Shown: one piece after another, positions 1 to 8,847 of the stretch
Numbering within the stretch: position 1 is the first letter of the stretch
Layout of the letters: each line of letters opens with the position of its first letter
Assembly: GCA_016200895.1 (NCBI GenBank)
Contig: JACQDX010000130.1
Span: 54,351-118,350 of the forward strand
Direction: 5' to 3'
From: Burkholderiales bacterium
GTDB taxonomy: Bacteria > Pseudomonadota > Gammaproteobacteria > Burkholderiales > Burkholderiaceae_D
DNA: 64,000 nucleotides
Notes under the pieces: generated by a model
Databases searched by the model: none
Told to the model about the DNA's origin: nothing
What the model saw: the letters and a program-made list of their open reading frames with translations, nothing else
Program-made: the position numbers and the translations under genes

Positions 1-2
1 CA

Positions 3-206
3 GCGAATCAGGACACTCCCATCTTCCAGGCTCATGGCCGTGGAGATAATGTCATCCTGATACAACGTGCTGAGCAATCACGCGATCTGCTGAAAGAGCT
101 GGGCTATCAGGTGGAATGGCATGAATACATGATGCCGCATTCTGTTTGCCCCGAAGAAGTGGATGACATCAGTCTGTGGCTGAAAAAAGTCTTGCAGGGA
201 AAATGA
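3..206 (+). CDS. Alpha/beta-hydrolase (phospholipase/carboxylesterase family), C-terminal part
   Basis: Only the last 67 codons are inside the window; the gene enters from the left edge and stops with TGA at 204-206. The visible protein has the pattern HGRGDNVI followed by MPHSV. In the phospholipase/carboxylesterase family (YpfH, EstB) these hold the catalytic Asp and His of the Ser-Asp-His triad; the nucleophile Ser would lie upstream. The role would be hydrolysis of short-chain or lysophospholipid esters in the cytoplasm. The stop overlaps the ATG of the next gene (ATGA), so the two are probably co-translated. The family assignment rests on a short stretch. Confidence 0.75.
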   Translation, partial: ANQDTPIFQAHGRGDNVILIQRAEQSRDLLKELGYQVEWHEYMMPHSVCPEEVDDISLWLKKVLQGK

Positions 207-925
207 GCCAGACAGCAATTGGATATCAAAGCATCGCAGCAACCCTGGCAAGCCAGGGTTTTGTCATCTTGCCCGGCGTTCTTGATGCGAAAGAATTGGT
301 GCAACTGCGAGAGGCTTGCCAGCCCATCGCTGATCAATACGGCGTGCGCCAGGTGCTGCAAAGCTATCCGTCCATACGCCAGGCATTGAATTGGGACAAA
401 CTGCATAAGCTATTGCAGGCCGCAGATATGGTGGACGCGCAAACAGTGCGCAGCATCTTCTTCAACAAGAATGCCGATCACAATTGGCTGGTGTCCTGGC
501 ATCAGGACATGACCATTTGTGTCAACCAAAAAATTGAGCTTGGTGGGTATGGCAAATGGACATACAAGAAAGGTGTGCATTACACTGAACCACCAGCAGC
601 AATACTGGAAGCGATGCTGACATGTCGTATTGCCCTTGACGATGCTGGCACTGAGAATGCCGCCCTGAAAGTCATCGCTGGCAGTCACAATTCCGGCAAG
701 CTTGATGAAACCCAAATCCAGAATATCAGCAAAACCAGCGCCCACAATACCTGTGTGATGCGGGCCGGCGACATCTTATTGATGAAGCCCTTGTTACTGC
801 ATGCATCCGACAAAGCAAGACTGGCTACGCAACGGCGGGTATTGCATCTGGAATTCAGTGCTAACACACTTCCATCACCGCTAGATTGGGCGGAAACCAG
901 TGATCATCCAGTGCATACACTCTAG
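203..925 (+). CDS. Phytanoyl-CoA dioxygenase (PhyH) family protein
   Basis: A 240-residue protein starting at the ATG that overlaps the upstream TGA; an in-frame GTG at 176 is less likely because it lies inside the previous gene. PhyH-family enzymes are Fe(II)/2-oxoglutarate dioxygenases. The metal triad is visible as His100-x-Asp102 (SWHQDM) and a distal His200 (LLLHAS), followed by Arg211/Arg212 where the family binds 2-oxoglutarate. The substrate cannot be read from sequence; members hydroxylate lipids, amino acids and natural products. The 3' end overlaps the convergent acyltransferase gene by 4 bp. Confidence 0.82.
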   Translation: MSQTAIGYQSIAATLASQGFVILPGVLDAKELVQLREACQPIADQYGVRQVLQSYPSIRQALNWDKLHKLLQAADMVDAQTVRSIFFNKNADHNWLVSWHQDMTICVNQKIELGGYGKWTYKKGVHYTEPPAAILEAMLTCRIALDDAGTENAALKVIAGSHNSGKLDETQIQNISKTSAHNTCVMRAGDILLMKPLLLHASDKARLATQRRVLHLEFSANTLPSPLDWAETSDHPVHTL

Positions 926-2067
926 TCACACTGCGGAACTGACGTGAATGATGCTTCCGTCTTAAGCGATAAATAATTGCGCAAGCGTGATACTGTCGCT
1001 GACTTTAGCGCCAGGGCAGGTTTTTCTATCATGTGCCACGAAAACAGCGCCAGCAACATGGTCACAAAACCCGAAGCCGCCACCATGCTCCACACTGCAA
1101 TGCCCGGGAACAAAGCGGCAATTGCCTGCTGCACCGGGAAGGCATAAATATATACCCCATACGAATAATCCCCCACGCTGTTATAAGCTCGCAACCATCT
1201 CCCAGGCAGGTAAGCAACGCAGGCCACCAGATAAGCAATCGTCAGGTTATACGAGATAAAGAACAGGGGCTTGCTGATGAACGCAGTTGCCAGCACCAGC
1301 GATAGCAAGGGATAGAAAAAACGCCTGGTCAGCACCAGTTTTTCTTTGAGCATAAACAAGCTGGCACCAGAGAAAAACATAAAAAGCAAACGGGCAAACT
1401 GGCTATCGTAATAAGGGTAAAAATGAAGAAGGAATTCGCTATCTGGATAAAGATAGAAATGGCGCGTAAACATCAGCATGGCTGCCAGCAAAGTAACTGC
1501 CGATATCAGATATACCAGAATCTGTATGCGCCACTTCTTTAACAAGGTCAGGCAGCACCAGAGTGCCGACAATAGCAAATACATCTTGATTTCGTATGGC
1601 ATGCTCCACAGTGAGCCATTGACAGCATACGGATAAGGATTATGTGCAAATACGCCCGGCAATGTATAGGCTATATCAGGTAACAGGCTGGCACACTTGA
1701 GCAGATATTTCCATGTCGCCGCAGCAGACAAATATTCTGTCATTGGCAAGCTGCTGAAATAAGGTCCCAACAAAAATACTGTCAGCAACAACATGCATAT
1801 CAGTGCAGGGAAAATGCGCAATGCCCGCGCGCAAACATAGTCAATCACGCTTTGCTTGTTAACCAGACTGCCTGTCACAAGCATGCCGCTGACGATGAAA
1901 AACACATCAACTGCTATCGAGCCCGGGGTCATACCTGTCAGCTCACCCCAGGGTTCTGGCTGGGCCAGCAAGGCAAAGCTATGTCCTACCAGCACTGCCA
2001 GCGCAGCGACCATGCGCAACAAGTTGAGGTTATTGTCACGGCTGCCTATATATTCGGACAAGCGCAT
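922..2067 (-). CDS. Acyltransferase 3 family membrane protein (OafA/YrhL-like)
   Basis: 381 residues, about ten hydrophobic segments. The N-terminus has the family signature: a first helix with RMVAALAVLVGHS, whose His29 matches the conserved catalytic His, and a later segment with DVFFIVSGML. These inner-membrane enzymes transfer acetyl or other acyl groups to sugars of O-antigen, exopolysaccharide or other cell-surface molecules. The ATG directly follows the TGA of yaeQ, so it is the last gene of a purU-yaeQ-acyltransferase run. It belongs to the same family as the protein at 58688-59791 but is clearly a different lineage. The acceptor substrate is unknown. Confidence 0.85.
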   Translation of the reverse strand: MRLSEYIGSRDNNLNLLRMVAALAVLVGHSFALLAQPEPWGELTGMTPGSIAVDVFFIVSGMLVTGSLVNKQSVIDYVCARALRIFPALICMLLLTVFLLGPYFSSLPMTEYLSAAATWKYLLKCASLLPDIAYTLPGVFAHNPYPYAVNGSLWSMPYEIKMYLLLSALWCCLTLLKKWRIQILVYLISAVTLLAAMLMFTRHFYLYPDSEFLLHFYPYYDSQFARLLFMFFSGASLFMLKEKLVLTRRFFYPLLSLVLATAFISKPLFFISYNLTIAYLVACVAYLPGRWLRAYNSVGDYSYGVYIYAFPVQQAIAALFPGIAVWSMVAASGFVTMLLALFSWHMIEKPALALKSATVSRLRNYLSLKTEASFTSVPQCD

Positions 2068-2610
2068 TCAGGCAAACTCTTTAAGAACTTCCAGGTCGAT
2101 TTGTACGGAAGCATCCCCGGCTGACATCCAGATTTGCCCATCTTGTATCGTGCATTGCAATTGCATATTGCGTTGGGCGAGTTTTTCCAGTGCCTGGCTT
2201 TGCACGGATGGTACATTCATGACACGCAAATTCTTGGCGCGATCGAGACGGCTATTCATTGCCTTCCACCAGATATCACTGGCGCTGGCAAAGCTGTAGA
2301 CAATCACTTGCTCCGAACGACCGCAGGCCTTCAGCAGACGTCTGTCATCCGGCTGACCAACTTCTACCCATAGCTGTATGGCGTCGGTGTAATCTTTTAG
2401 CCAGATATCTGGTTCTTCCGTATCCGAAATACCCTTGCCAAATTCCAGACGCTCTGCCGCGTGTATGGCGAAAGCCAGTACACGTATCATCATGCGTTCA
2501 TCGGTTTCAGATGGATGGCGGGCGATAGTCAGGCTATGGTCGGCATAATAGCCACGGTCCATGTCCGAGATATTCAGGTCAGCTTTATAAATGATGGATT
2601 TGAGTGCCAT
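2068..2610 (-). CDS. yaeQ: YaeQ family protein
   Basis: 180 residues, the usual YaeQ length, beginning MALKSIIYKADLNISDMDR, which is typical of the family, with the conserved PDDRRL and KACGRSEQV blocks. YaeQ has a nuclease-like (PD-(D/E)XK-related) fold. It was first reported as a suppressor of loss of RfaH-dependent haemolysin expression, a link later questioned, so its cell role is unsettled. Its start codon overlaps the purU stop by one base (TAATG) and its stop abuts the acyltransferase start, which indicates translational coupling. Confidence 0.88.
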   Translation of the reverse strand: MALKSIIYKADLNISDMDRGYYADHSLTIARHPSETDERMMIRVLAFAIHAAERLEFGKGISDTEEPDIWLKDYTDAIQLWVEVGQPDDRRLLKACGRSEQVIVYSFASASDIWWKAMNSRLDRAKNLRVMNVPSVQSQALEKLAQRNMQLQCTIQDGQIWMSAGDASVQIDLEVLKEFA

Positions 2611-3482
2611 TACTTGAACACCACCGTTTTATGACCATTCAACAAAATGCGATGTTCAACAAAACATTTGACGGCACGTGCCAGCACCACGCATTCAACA
2701 TCACGGCCTATGGCTGTCAGGGTTTCTGGATCCATGGAATGATCAACGCGTTCCACATCCTGTTCAATGATAGGACCTTCATCCAGGTCACCAGTGACAA
2801 AGTGCGCAGTAGCACCTATCAGTTTGACACCACGTTCATGCGCCTGGTAATAAGGTTTTGCTCCCTTGAAGCTGGGCAGGAAGGAATGATGGATATTGAT
2901 TGCCTTGCCTTTCAAGGCATTGCACAATTGCGGCGACAATATCTGCATGTAACGCGCCAGCACAACCAACTCAATATCATTACCAGCAACTATATCCAAT
3001 ACCTTTTGCTCCTGCGCCTGCTTGGCTTCTGCCGGTGCACCAGCTGCCAAAGGCAGATGGTGAAAAGGAATATTATAGCTGGCTGCCAGTTGATAAAAGT
3101 CTGTGTGATTCGAGACGATGGCCTTGATTTCTACCGGCAGCAAACCGCTCTTGTAGCGGAACAGCAAATCATTCAGGCAATGACCTATCTTGGATACCAT
3201 CAACATCACGCGTGGCTTGTGATGGGCATCATGCAATTGCCAGTTCATTTGCATGCTGGCGCCGAGTGCTGCAAATTCTTCACGCAGAGCGCTGTCGCTA
3301 ACATTGGAGTCTTCTACGGCAAAATGCACGCGCATAAAGAAAGTCGCTGATTGCGCATCGCCAAATTGGGCAGAATCGATAATATTGCAGCCATGGTTGG
3401 CTAAAAATCCCGATACGCTATGCACGATGCCGCGTTGATCGGGACAGGATAAGGTCAGGATATATTCTGGTCGTATGCTCAT
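2610..3482 (-). CDS. purU: Formyltetrahydrofolate deformylase
   Basis: 290 residues, matching PurU length. An N-terminal ACT domain (about residues 6-85, starting EYILTLSCPDQRGIVHSVSG) is followed by a formyltransferase-fold hydrolase. The active-site blocks are visible: NIHHSFLPSFKG around residues 196-207 and GDLDEG around 231-236, providing the Asn-His-Asp triad. The enzyme hydrolyses 10-formyl-THF to THF and formate, balancing the one-carbon pool and supplying formate for PurT. In other bacteria methionine and glycine act through the ACT domain. It is the first gene of a three-gene minus-strand run and diverges from the oxidoreductase at 3732. Confidence 0.95.
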   Translation of the reverse strand: MSIRPEYILTLSCPDQRGIVHSVSGFLANHGCNIIDSAQFGDAQSATFFMRVHFAVEDSNVSDSALREEFAALGASMQMNWQLHDAHHKPRVMLMVSKIGHCLNDLLFRYKSGLLPVEIKAIVSNHTDFYQLAASYNIPFHHLPLAAGAPAEAKQAQEQKVLDIVAGNDIELVVLARYMQILSPQLCNALKGKAINIHHSFLPSFKGAKPYYQAHERGVKLIGATAHFVTGDLDEGPIIEQDVERVDHSMDPETLTAIGRDVECVVLARAVKCFVEHRILLNGHKTVVFK

Positions 3483-3731
3483 GATTTCAGTGTATTGGCC
3501 TGGAATTGCTGCGATCCCTAGCCGGAAACAAATTAAATTCGTAGATTTCGTAACAAAGCTTAAAAATTAACCGCATATTGTCGCATGTCGGAAGCATAAT
3601 TCATAATATCGTGTCCAATTAAATAATCACAATAAAAAGCACGATCGTTCTAATTGGTGTATAGTCATTCTTCTGACAGCCCCCATTTGGTTCAGACAGC
3701 GCCAATCAAAGTACAACATTCTGGAGACAAC

Positions 3732-4757
3732 ATGAGCACACTTAGCAATCAGCAATACCGCCTCGCCGCCCGCCCGGTCGGCAACCCCAAGCACAGTGAC
3801 TGGAACTTCACGACTGAAGCCGTGCGCGAAATCACCGATGGCGAAATCGTCGTACAAACCATTTATATCTCACTTGACCCGGCCATGCGTGGCTGGATGA
3901 ATGAAGGCAAATCCTATATCCGCCCGGTCGCTATCAACGAAGTCATGCGCGCTGGAGGCATAGGCAAAGTGATTGCCTCCAAGTCCCCAAAATTTGCGGT
4001 GGGTGATTATGTCTCTGGCGGTACGGGTGTGCAGCAATACTGGGTAGGTGCAGCTGACGATAAAACGGCTGGCTTTTACAAGGTCAGCCCAAAACTGGCA
4101 CCTTTGCCAAAATTCATGAATGCGCTGGGCATGCCTGGTATGACTGCCTATTTTGGTCTGCTGGATGTGGGTCAGCCCAAGGCTGGTGAAACCGTCGTGG
4201 TGTCCGGCGCTGCCGGTGCGGTTGGCCAGACTGTAGGCCAGGTCGCCAAACAAAAAGGCTGCCGCGTAGTCGGCATCGCCGGTGGCAAGGATAAATGTGA
4301 TTTCGTCGTCAATGAACTGGGTTTTGATGCCTGCATTGATTATAAAACCGGCTCAGTCAAAGATGGCTTGAAAGAACATTGCCCGAATGGTGTTGATATC
4401 TACTTTGATAATGTCGGTGGCGATATCCTCGATACCGTGCTGACCCGTATCAATCTGAAGGCGCGCATCATCATCTGCGGTGCGATCTCACAGTACAACA
4501 ACACTACACCTGTCAAAGGCCCGGCCAATTACCTGTCGCTGCTGGTGAACCGCGCACGCATGGAAGGCATAGTCGTGTTTGATTACGCTGCCCGCTATGG
4601 CGAGGCAGTGGCTGAAATGGGTAAATGGATGGCTGAAGGCAAATTCCAGACTCGCGAAGATATCGTCAAAGGCCTGGAAACTTTCCCTGATACGCTGATG
4701 ATGCTGTTTGAAGGCAAAAACTTTGGCAAACTGATTTTGCAAGTAGCAGACGAGTAA
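3732..4757 (+). CDS. NADP-dependent oxidoreductase, MDR family (CurA / leukotriene B4 dehydrogenase type)
   Basis: 341 residues from the ATG at 3732, chosen because CTGGAG lies just upstream and MSTLSNQQYRLAARP is a typical start for this family; an upstream in-frame start at 3654 has no ribosome site. It is a zinc-independent medium-chain reductase with an N-terminal GroES-like half containing YISLDPAMRGWM and a Rossmann half with VVSGAAGAVGQTVGQ for NADPH. E. coli CurA reduces curcumin and relatives reduce reactive 2-alkenals. It stands alone, divergent from purU, and ends at a 16-bp hairpin. The physiological substrate is not known. Confidence 0.88.
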   Translation: MSTLSNQQYRLAARPVGNPKHSDWNFTTEAVREITDGEIVVQTIYISLDPAMRGWMNEGKSYIRPVAINEVMRAGGIGKVIASKSPKFAVGDYVSGGTGVQQYWVGAADDKTAGFYKVSPKLAPLPKFMNALGMPGMTAYFGLLDVGQPKAGETVVVSGAAGAVGQTVGQVAKQKGCRVVGIAGGKDKCDFVVNELGFDACIDYKTGSVKDGLKEHCPNGVDIYFDNVGGDILDTVLTRINLKARIIICGAISQYNNTTPVKGPANYLSLLVNRARMEGIVVFDYAARYGEAVAEMGKWMAEGKFQTREDIVKGLETFPDTLMMLFEGKNFGKLILQVADE

Positions 4758-4793
4758 ACGTCTGGAATAAAGCCTGGAATAAAAACCTGCTTG

Positions 4794-4829
4794 AAGACGG
4801 CCTGATTTTGAATAAAATCAGGCCGTCTT
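4794..4829. terminator. Perfect 16-bp hairpin between convergent genes
   Basis: Arms 4794-4809 and 4814-4829 are exactly complementary around a 4-base loop. It sits between the stop of the oxidoreductase (4757, plus) and the stop of the hybrid kinase gene (4838, minus). No long U tract follows on either strand, so it may stop transcription inefficiently, or mainly block readthrough and protect 3' ends. Confidence 0.7.
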
Positions 4830-4837
4830 ACATTATC

Positions 4838-6466
4838 TCAGCTGGTTTTTGGAGTAATCGCAGGAAAACTGAAATGCAGGCGTACGCCCTGGTTGTCCTC
4901 ACTCTCCAGCCGCACACTTCCTTTGAATATACCCTGCACCAGATTATGGACGATATACAGGCCAAGGCCAGAGCCCCCCTGCCCCAGGCGCGTTGTATAG
5001 AAAGGTTCAAACACCTTGTGATGCAAGGCTGGTGCAATGCCTGTGCCATCATCCGAATATACCAGTTCAATCACCCCATCGACGCTGCGCGCCTCAATGA
5101 CTATATGTTTATCGGCTCTTCCCTCAAAACCATGGGTCAGAGAATTAACAATGAGATTATTGATGATCTGTTCCAGATGTCCGGGAAAACTATCCATCAT
5201 CAGTCCCTCAGGAATGCGGTTATCAACTGATACTACTGCGCGATTGATCATGCCACCCAAAGCATTGATGCTGTCTTGTATCGCAATACGTACATCAAAT
5301 GAACGTCTGCGCTGGCTGGTCTGGTCGACTGACACGCGCTTGAAGCTGTCTATTAATTCACTGGCACGCCCGCCACTGCGCACAATCAACTGACCGACAT
5401 CGGCACATTCATCCAGGGCTTGCACCAGACCCGAGCGCGTCATTTTGCCACTCTCGACCAATTTGGCCACATCCTTGAGTTTGTCTGCCAGAGATGAGGC
5501 GGCCAGCAGCATATTTCCTATAGGTGTATTGAGTTCGTGCGAGACACCCGCCACCAGTACGCCCAGCGAAGCAAGTTTTTCTGATTCGATGATCTGCGTC
5601 ATGGCGCGGCGCAATTCGTGTGTGCGTTCTTCCACGCGCAACTCAAGTTGTTCGTTCAGGATGCGCAATTCTTCTTCCGCCTGCTTGCGCTCGGAAATAT
5701 CGACATGGGTACAAATCATGCGGGTGGCCACGCCTTGTTCGTCATGGCTGACGATCATACCTCTGTCTATGACCCATTTCCAGCTACCATCCTTACCAAG
5801 AATTCTGTGCTCACTGTGATAGCGCGGCATGGCACCGGCAAAATAAGCCCGCAACGCCTCCCTGACCAGCGGTAACTCATCCGGGTGCACCAGGTCCATA
5901 CCGCCATCCACGGTAGCTGGAATTTCATTGCTGCCATAGCCATGCATACTGGCCCAGCATGATGAGTACAGCACGTGACCCGTTTTGATATTCCAGTCGG
6001 ATACACCATAGCCTGCACCTTCCAGGGCAAAACTCCAGCGCTCTTCGCTTTCGCGCAGTGCTTCCACGGCCTGCCTGTGGGCTCGTCTTTGCGCGGCTTC
6101 GCTCATTTCACGCTTGATCGCTGGCGGCAGTCGTGCCAGGCTATCTTTCATGACATAGTCATGTGCACCGGCCTTCATCAGGGAGACGGCAGCATTGTCA
6201 CCAAGCTCGGCAGAAACGACGATAAAAGGCAGGTCCAGACCAGATTCTTTTAACAGTGCCAGAGCTTCATTGGTATTGAAGTGCGGCAGGTTGTAGTCTG
6301 AGAGTATGACATCCCAATCACACTCGGCCATGGCGTGGCGCATTTCTTCACTAGTTTCAACCCGTGTCATACTGACATCAAAGTCGGCACGGCGCAGGCA
6401 CAGCATAACCAACTCTGCATCCATTTCAGAGTCTTCAACCATCAGCAAAGCCAGTGGTGTTGCCAT
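4838..6466 (-). CDS. Hybrid response regulator-PAS-histidine kinase
   Basis: 542 residues, cytoplasmic, with no transmembrane segment. Domain order: N-terminal receiver (1-120, phospho-acceptor Asp57 in LSDYNLPHF), linker, PAS fold-3 domain (about 145-258, ending THVDISERKQAEEE), coiled coil (262-295), dimerisation/H-box (SHELNTPIGN, His310), and an HATPase domain with N-box around 436-446, DDGTGI at 472-477 and GGSGLGL at 497-503. A receiver in front of a kinase suggests it is itself phosphorylated by the upstream kinase and passes the signal on. It is the last gene of the operon starting with the solute-binding protein, 30 bp after the receiver gene. No DNA-binding output is encoded here. 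Confidence 0.9.
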   Translation of the reverse strand: MATPLALLMVEDSEMDAELVMLCLRRADFDVSMTRVETSEEMRHAMAECDWDVILSDYNLPHFNTNEALALLKESGLDLPFIVVSAELGDNAAVSLMKAGAHDYVMKDSLARLPPAIKREMSEAAQRRAHRQAVEALRESEERWSFALEGAGYGVSDWNIKTGHVLYSSCWASMHGYGSNEIPATVDGGMDLVHPDELPLVREALRAYFAGAMPRYHSEHRILGKDGSWKWVIDRGMIVSHDEQGVATRMICTHVDISERKQAEEELRILNEQLELRVEERTHELRRAMTQIIESEKLASLGVLVAGVSHELNTPIGNMLLAASSLADKLKDVAKLVESGKMTRSGLVQALDECADVGQLIVRSGGRASELIDSFKRVSVDQTSQRRRSFDVRIAIQDSINALGGMINRAVVSVDNRIPEGLMMDSFPGHLEQIINNLIVNSLTHGFEGRADKHIVIEARSVDGVIELVYSDDGTGIAPALHHKVFEPFYTTRLGQGGSGLGLYIVHNLVQGIFKGSVRLESEDNQGVRLHFSFPAITPKTS

Positions 6467-6496
6467 GTCAGCCCTGTTTCATCTTCATCTGCCTGA

Positions 6497-6937
6497 TTAT
6501 GATTGGTGCGGATTTTCGTTAATCACCAGCCAATACAAACCCAATTGCTTGATGACTTCGGCAAATTGCTGAAAATCGACGGGCTTGCGTATGTAACTGT
6601 TAACACCCAGATCATAGCCTGTCGCTACATCCTGCTCTTCCCGCGATGAAGTCAGGATCACCACCGGCACCCTGTGGGTACGCGGATCATTGCGTATCTG
6701 CCTTAGCACTTCCAGGCCATCTACTTTTGGCAATTTCAAATCCAGCAACACCAGCATGGGGGGATTAGCATCTTCACGATTGGCATAACTCCCTTGGCAA
6801 AACAAATAGTCCAGCCCTTCCTGCCCATCTTGGGCAATCACCAGATTATTGGTGATATGGCTTTTCTTGAAGGCGCGCTCGGTCAAACCTATGTCACTGG
6901 GATTGTCCTCTATCAGCAAGATTGTTCCTGTACTCAT
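6497..6937 (-). CDS. Single-domain response regulator (Rcp1-like)
   Basis: 146 residues forming one receiver domain: acidic pair IEDN at 9-12, phospho-acceptor Asp66 in LVLLDLKLPK, conserved TSS at about 96-98 and Lys in IRKPVDF. The extended loop before Asp66 (REDANPP) is typical of Rcp1-type receivers that partner with phytochrome-like kinases. It has no output domain, so it acts by protein contact or as a phosphate relay. Its ATG overlaps the stop of the kinase gene (ATGA), tying the two together. Confidence 0.92.
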   Translation of the reverse strand: MSTGTILLIEDNPSDIGLTERAFKKSHITNNLVIAQDGQEGLDYLFCQGSYANREDANPPMLVLLDLKLPKVDGLEVLRQIRNDPRTHRVPVVILTSSREEQDVATGYDLGVNSYIRKPVDFQQFAEVIKQLGLYWLVINENPHQS

Positions 6938-8847
6938 TGAAATTCCTTCAAGGTAAAATAAAATGTCGCTCCTTCGCCTTGCGCTGAATCTGCCCAGATA
7001 TGCCCACCATGGCGAAAAACAATACGCTGCACCGTCGCCAGCCCTATTCCGGTACCACTGAACTCACTGGCTTTATGGAGTCTTTGAAATACACCAAAAA
7101 GCTTGTGGGCATAACGCATGTCAAAACCCGCACCATTATCCTTGACATAGAAGGCCTGCACCGCCGCCTGCGACAGCGGTTCTGTTATTTGTACACAGCC
7201 AAATGTAATCTGAGGCAGCTCTTTCATTTTAGAAAATTTTGCTGCATTTTCGAGTAAATTAGTCAAAACGACTTCCAGCAAACGTTTATCACCCCAGGCA
7301 TGCAAACCTGGACTGATAACAAAGTTGTATTGACGCTGCTCATTTTCGCCCTGTTGTGCCTCCTGTATGCGTTCCGCGATGGTCGTCGCCAAATCACTGA
7401 GATCAACCTCGCGCATGGTCAGGGCCGCACGGCCTAATCTTGAGAATTGCAACATATCGTCTATCAACTGACCCATGCGCTGGCTTTCGGCCCGCACTCT
7501 CCCCAGATATTCCTGGCCAGTGGCATCCAGGTGTGGTCCATAATCTTCTTGCAAGGCCAGGCTCCAGCCATCAATACCACGCAAAGGACTGCGTAAATCA
7601 TGGGACACCGAATATGAAAATGCTTCTAATTCTTTATTGGCAGTTTCCAGCTGCGCAGTGCGTTCCTGCACCTGTTTCTCCATACTATCGTTGATCAGAC
7701 GCAGCTCAGCCCGCGCCACTTCATTCTCAACCAGAAGCGTGCGCATCTCCTCTGCCGCATTCAATTGTTCACTGATGTCAGTATGGGTGCCTATCATGCG
7801 TGTGGCTTTGCCTTCGGCATTCTTTTCCACTACCATGCCGCGCGACATCACCCATTTCCAGCTGCCATCCTTACACAGCATTCTTTGTTCTATGCTGAAG
7901 AAATCTGTTTTACCTGCCAAATTGTCATCCAGTTGGGCAAACGCACGGGCCGCATCTTCTGGATGTGCCAGCCTGGTATAAGTATCAAGAGTGCCGGGTA
8001 ACTCATCTTCGCGATACCCAAGCATTTCTTTCCAGCGCCGTGAATATACGACTTCATTGGTGACGAGATTAAGATCCCAGACACCGTCGCCCGCCCCTTC
8101 CAATGCAAATTTCCAGCGAAATTCACTTTCCTGCAAGTCTTCCACGAACTGATCAAGGCGACGCTGCATGGCATTGAGTGCACCAACAACTTGCTCAAGC
8201 TCATCGCCAGCGATTCCTGGTCTGGTTTTACGCTCTAGCTGCAAATTTCCAGCTTTACTACCTGCAAACAAGCGATCTGAAAACAAGGCGATTTTTTTCA
8301 AATGCCGCCCCACCATGTATTGAAACAACATCAGGATAAACAGGGATACCAGGAAAGTCTTGATGGTCTGGGTAATCAGTATCACGACCACTTTGTCGCG
8401 CAGACGCTGGTATACACCTTCCAGATTGGCAACGATCAGCACACTGCCTATATTGACCTGGCTTTGTCTGTGGGTGAAATGAAGTGGGAATTCATGACGT
8501 ATGACATGCGTGCTGATAGCTTGCCCTGCCTTGGCAACGAGTGCACCCTGATCTGTGCGCACTTCAGCATATTGCATATCCGGCAATCTCAGGATGCCAT
8601 TCAATTGCAGCTCCAGGTCGCGTATGCTGGTCACCCACAGGCTGGATGACAAACTTTCTTCATAACTGGACTGTATCTGCGTCATTTGCGTTTCTATGTC
8701 GCTGATTTCCCGCTTGTAATCTATTGCCAGTTGAAACACCGTTGAAACCAGTGTCACCACCGAGCTGAACATGAGGATGGCGATTGCTATCCTGCGCCCC
8801 AGACTATTGGCACCAGATCCACCAAGGTTGCGTAATAATGAACGCAT
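6934..8847 (-). CDS. Membrane PAS sensor histidine kinase
   Basis: 637 residues. Transmembrane segment about 20-42, periplasmic sensor region about 43-153, second membrane segment about 154-178, HAMP-like linker, PAS fold-3 domain about 240-360 (closely similar in pattern to that of the downstream hybrid kinase), coiled coil 370-405, H-box SHDLRSPLRG with His416, N-box around 530-537 (LLENAAKF), and the ATP lid with GTGIGL near 598-603. The bacteriophytochrome-style kinase core fits pairing with the Rcp1-like receiver encoded directly downstream. It starts one base after the solute-binding protein gene ends, which suggests the binding protein presents a ligand to its periplasmic region. Confidence 0.92.
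   Translation of the reverse strand: MRSLLRNLGGSGANSLGRRIAIAILMFSSVVTLVSTVFQLAIDYKREISDIETQMTQIQSSYEESLSSSLWVTSIRDLELQLNGILRLPDMQYAEVRTDQGALVAKAGQAISTHVIRHEFPLHFTHRQSQVNIGSVLIVANLEGVYQRLRDKVVVILITQTIKTFLVSLFILMLFQYMVGRHLKKIALFSDRLFAGSKAGNLQLERKTRPGIAGDELEQVVGALNAMQRRLDQFVEDLQESEFRWKFALEGAGDGVWDLNLVTNEVVYSRRWKEMLGYREDELPGTLDTYTRLAHPEDAARAFAQLDDNLAGKTDFFSIEQRMLCKDGSWKWVMSRGMVVEKNAEGKATRMIGTHTDISEQLNAAEEMRTLLVENEVARAELRLINDSMEKQVQERTAQLETANKELEAFSYSVSHDLRSPLRGIDGWSLALQEDYGPHLDATGQEYLGRVRAESQRMGQLIDDMLQFSRLGRAALTMREVDLSDLATTIAERIQEAQQGENEQRQYNFVISPGLHAWGDKRLLEVVLTNLLENAAKFSKMKELPQITFGCVQITEPLSQAAVQAFYVKDNGAGFDMRYAHKLFGVFQRLHKASEFSGTGIGLATVQRIVFRHGGHIWADSAQGEGATFYFTLKEFQ

Noticed and set aside
3640..3647. 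ACGATCGT palindrome before the NADP-dependent oxidoreductase as an operator
   Set aside because: An isolated 8-bp palindrome is too short to claim and no regulator gene is adjacent.
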